Below the pieces are notes generated by a model. That model was not told where the DNA came from, searched no databases, and was given only the letters and a program-made list of their open reading frames with translations. A program made the position numbers and the translations under genes. From assembly GCA_025964295.1 (NCBI GenBank), contig JAOPZD010000508.1, positions 1-5,691 of the forward strand: DNA of 5,691 nt, in the 5' to 3' direction. This document shows, piece by piece, positions 4,230 to 5,691 of this stretch (its first letter is position 1; each line of letters opens with the position of its first letter). Source of the stretch: Conexibacter sp. (GTDB taxonomy: Bacteria > Actinomycetota > Thermoleophilia > Solirubrobacterales > Solirubrobacteraceae).

Positions 4230-4266
4230 GGGGCCGCAGGCTACGTAGAGTGGCGTCCCATGAGCA
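4223..4266. promoter_or_regulatory. Symmetric divergent promoter region for the cupin and VOC genes
   Basis: The two ATGs (4229 on -, 4260 on +) are separated by 30 bp. At the exact midpoint is the 8-bp palindrome CTACGTAG (4241-4248). Reading outward, each strand has a TAnnnT box that ends 8 nt before its ATG: TAGAGT (4246-4251) toward VOC and TAGCCT (4243 to 4238) toward the cupin. The + side also has AGGACA (4223-4228) 17 bp from its -10. The - side has a poor -35 (TGCTCA, 4266 to 4261). Both transcripts would be leaderless or nearly so, consistent with the lack of Shine-Dalgarno sites. Confidence 0.45.
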
Positions 4267-4649
4267 TCGTCACCGGCGTCGACTTCGTCTCCCTCCCCAC
4301 GCAGGACCTCGAACGGGCGGTCGCGTTCTACGGCGACACCCTCGGCCTCGAGCGCTCCGCCTACGTGCCGGAGCGCAACTTCGCCGAGTTCGAGACCGGC
4401 ACGGTCACGATCAGCCTGATCGACCCCAAGCGCATGGGCGTGGGCGAGTTCCGGCCCGCGGCCAACCCGATCGCCCTGCAGGTCGAGGACGTCGCCGCCG
4501 CCCGCGCCATGCTCGAGGAGCGCGGCGTCAGCTTCGCGGGCGACGTCTTCGACACCGGCGTCTGCCACATGGGGTTCTTCCAGGACCCCGACGGCAACGC
4601 CCTCATGCTCCACCACCGCTACGCGCCGCGGGGTCCTCAGGAGGGGTGA
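4260..4649 (+). CDS. VOC superfamily protein (glyoxalase/bleomycin-resistance/dioxygenase fold)
   Basis: The product has 129 residues with one VOC domain built of two beta-alpha-beta-beta-beta units. Unit 1 starts VDFVSLPTQDLERAVAFYG (7-25), with the family's FY and LGL motif (FYGDTLGL, 23-30). Unit 2 starts at about 69 (NPIALQVEDV) and ends with GFFQDPDGNALMLHH (105-119), including the hallmark DPDGN. The usual first metal-ligand His is Phe9, and the Glu that normally follows DPDGNxx is Met116, so a canonical glyoxalase I site is absent. Function could be binding, sequestration or a different chemistry. The ATG at 4260 is preferred because the VOC fold begins just after it and the upstream extension is antisense to the cupin. 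It overlaps the convergent channel gene by 13 bp. Confidence 0.88.
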   Translation: MSIVTGVDFVSLPTQDLERAVAFYGDTLGLERSAYVPERNFAEFETGTVTISLIDPKRMGVGEFRPAANPIALQVEDVAAARAMLEERGVSFAGDVFDTGVCHMGFFQDPDGNALMLHHRYAPRGPQEG

Positions 4650-5691
4650 GCGGCGGGCGCCGCCGCGGCCACCGGCTCGGTCCGCAGCAGCTCGTCGCAC
4701 GCCGCGCGCGTCCCGACGACCGCGATCGCCGAGCCCGCGCCGACCACCAGGTCCTCGCGCGGGCACCAGCGCCTTCCGAGCGACAGCACCCGCAGCGCCG
4801 AGCCGTGGTGCAGCTCGCCCACGCTGCGGCCCACCAACGACGAGCCCGGCGGGACCTCGGCCTCCAGCACCCGCAGCGCCACGTTGGACAGCGGCAGCGG
4901 CTCGGCCGCCTGCGCTCGCCCGAGCAGCGCCGCGGTGAACGCCGGCGCCGCCAGCCCGGACACCGACCGCGTCAGGTCGAGCTCGACGGAGCGGTCCAGC
5001 CGCTCGGCGAGGTGCGGGTCGAAGATCCGCAGGACGACCCGCAGCTCCGGGTTGTGCTCGCGCGCGGTCAGCCCGCACTGCAGGTTGGCCAGGTCGTCGT
5101 TGGTGATGGCCATGACCGCGCGGGCGCGCCCGACGTGCAGGTCGGTCAGGACGCCGGGCGTCCGCGCGTCGGCGAAGACGACGGGCACCTCCAGCGCGCG
5201 GGCGACCGCGATCCCGACCGCCTCCGGATGCTGCTCGACGCCGACGCACGGCACGCCGACCTCGCGCAGCCCGGCGATGATCGCCGCGCCCGCCTTGCCC
5301 AGGCCGCAGACGATCACGTGGTCCTGCGTGGGGCGCGGGAAGCGCCCCAGGGCGCGGTCGATCCGCGAGCGCACGAGCAGGTCGGTCACGAACGCCAGGA
5401 CCGAGGCGAGCAGGATCGCCGAGACCGCCATCAACCCGATGTCGTACAGCTTCAGCCAGTCGGGGGCGTGCGCGAGGTTGACGTCGCCGTAGCCGACCGT
5501 CGCCATCGTCGTCGCCGTGAAGTACATGGAGTCGATGACGTCGAGGTGCTTGGACAGCGCGAAGACCGTCGTGCTCGACGTGAAGACCACGAGGATGGCC
5601 AGCGCCAGCCACTCGGCGCGGCGCGGGATCGAGCTCAGCGCGGCGCGGGCGCGCGCCGGCCGCGAGTGGTGGGCACGGTCGCGCGCGGGCG
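4637..5691 (-). CDS. Potassium channel with RCK (TrkA-N/TrkA-C) regulatory domains, N-terminus outside window
   Basis: A 350-residue C-terminal portion is visible and the frame stays open to the window edge with no credible start. A GTG at 5590 falls inside a membrane segment and is rejected. After a basic stretch comes a transmembrane helix (LALAILVVFTSSTTVFAL, about 5611-5558), a pore helix, and the selectivity filter TVGYGD (5500-5483), which identifies a K+ channel. A second helix follows (IGLMAVSAILLASVLAFV, about 5440-5387). An RCK/TrkA-N domain then starts with HVIVCGLGKAG. Its nucleotide-binding GLGKAG is at 5305-5288, with an acidic Glu after the next strand (VGVEQ), as expected for NAD or other nucleotide binding. 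A TrkA-C-like module (EVPPGSSLVGRSVGEL onward) and an Ala/Pro-rich tail end the protein. It acts in the inner membrane with cytosolic gating domains. More membrane helices may lie outside the window. Confidence 0.93.
   Translation of the reverse strand, partial: PARDRAHHSRPARARAALSSIPRRAEWLALAILVVFTSSTTVFALSKHLDVIDSMYFTATTMATVGYGDVNLAHAPDWLKLYDIGLMAVSAILLASVLAFVTDLLVRSRIDRALGRFPRPTQDHVIVCGLGKAGAAIIAGLREVGVPCVGVEQHPEAVGIAVARALEVPVVFADARTPGVLTDLHVGRARAVMAITNDDLANLQCGLTAREHNPELRVVLRIFDPHLAERLDRSVELDLTRSVSGLAAPAFTAALLGRAQAAEPLPLSNVALRVLEAEVPPGSSLVGRSVGELHHGSALRVLSLGRRWCPREDLVVGAGSAIAVVGTRAACDELLRTEPVAAAAPAAHPS

Noticed and set aside
3816..4259. Upstream + strand extension of the VOC gene.
   Set aside because: The extension is antisense to the cupin and has no VOC features. 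The fold begins right after the ATG at 4260.
3840..5612. One 590-codon open frame on the reverse strand, which would fuse the cupin to a long Arg/Ala-rich upstream protein.
   Set aside because: Upstream of 4229 the translation is low-complexity Arg/Ala/Gly and lies over the clear VOC (+) and K+ channel (-, other frame) genes. Only the last 129 codons are cupin.

Overview
This window is very GC-rich (roughly 70% by eye), with almost every codon ending in G or C. Genes are tightly packed on both strands, many starts lack a Shine-Dalgarno sequence, and a lipoprotein/thioredoxin-fold protein and VOC, cupin and AhpD-type enzymes are present. This suggests chromosomal DNA of a high-GC actinobacterium, perhaps of the Thermoleophilia/Solirubrobacterales type. 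The lineage is an inference from style and no marker gene proves it. I see no transposase, integrase, phage gene or CRISPR array.

Layout. 1-125 (+) is the C-terminal tail of an unidentified protein. It converges on a short-chain dehydrogenase/reductase (213-935, -), with two GC-rich hairpins between them. The SDR shares a 76-bp divergent intergenic region with a secreted lipoprotein (1012-2055, +) that has a thioredoxin-like C-terminal domain with a CxxxxC motif. The lipoprotein converges on a YccU-type CoA-binding protein (2052-2462, -), and both TAG stops use the same CTAG tetranucleotide. Just upstream of the CoA-binding gene is a possible 26-codon leader ORF (2462-2542, -), coupled by TGATG. 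Next comes a tRNA with anticodon CAT (2585-2657, +) that carries features of tRNA-Ile2. It is followed by the best promoter in the window (TTGACA ... TAGGAT) and a structured 5' UTR driving an unrecognised 148-residue protein (2769-3215, +).

The second half holds an AhpD/carboxymuconolactone-decarboxylase-like protein (3221-3817, -) preceded on the same strand by a small cupin (3840-4229, -). These probably form a two-gene unit. The cupin is divergent from a VOC (glyoxalase-fold) protein (4260-4649, +), with only 30 bp between start codons and a symmetric promoter-like arrangement. The VOC gene overlaps tail-to-tail by 13 bp with a K+ channel/RCK protein (4637 to beyond 5691, -), whose N-terminus lies outside the window.

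How the genes fit together. No single pathway is evident. Several products are redox or small-molecule enzymes (SDR, thioredoxin-like lipoprotein, AhpD-like protein, cupin, VOC), and three of these have substitutions at canonical catalytic or metal-ligand positions. The most unusual local structure is the regulatory region at 2661-2768. It has two inverted repeats over the promoter elements, a strong GC hairpin, and a small hairpin that could hide the ribosome binding site of the unknown 148-residue gene.
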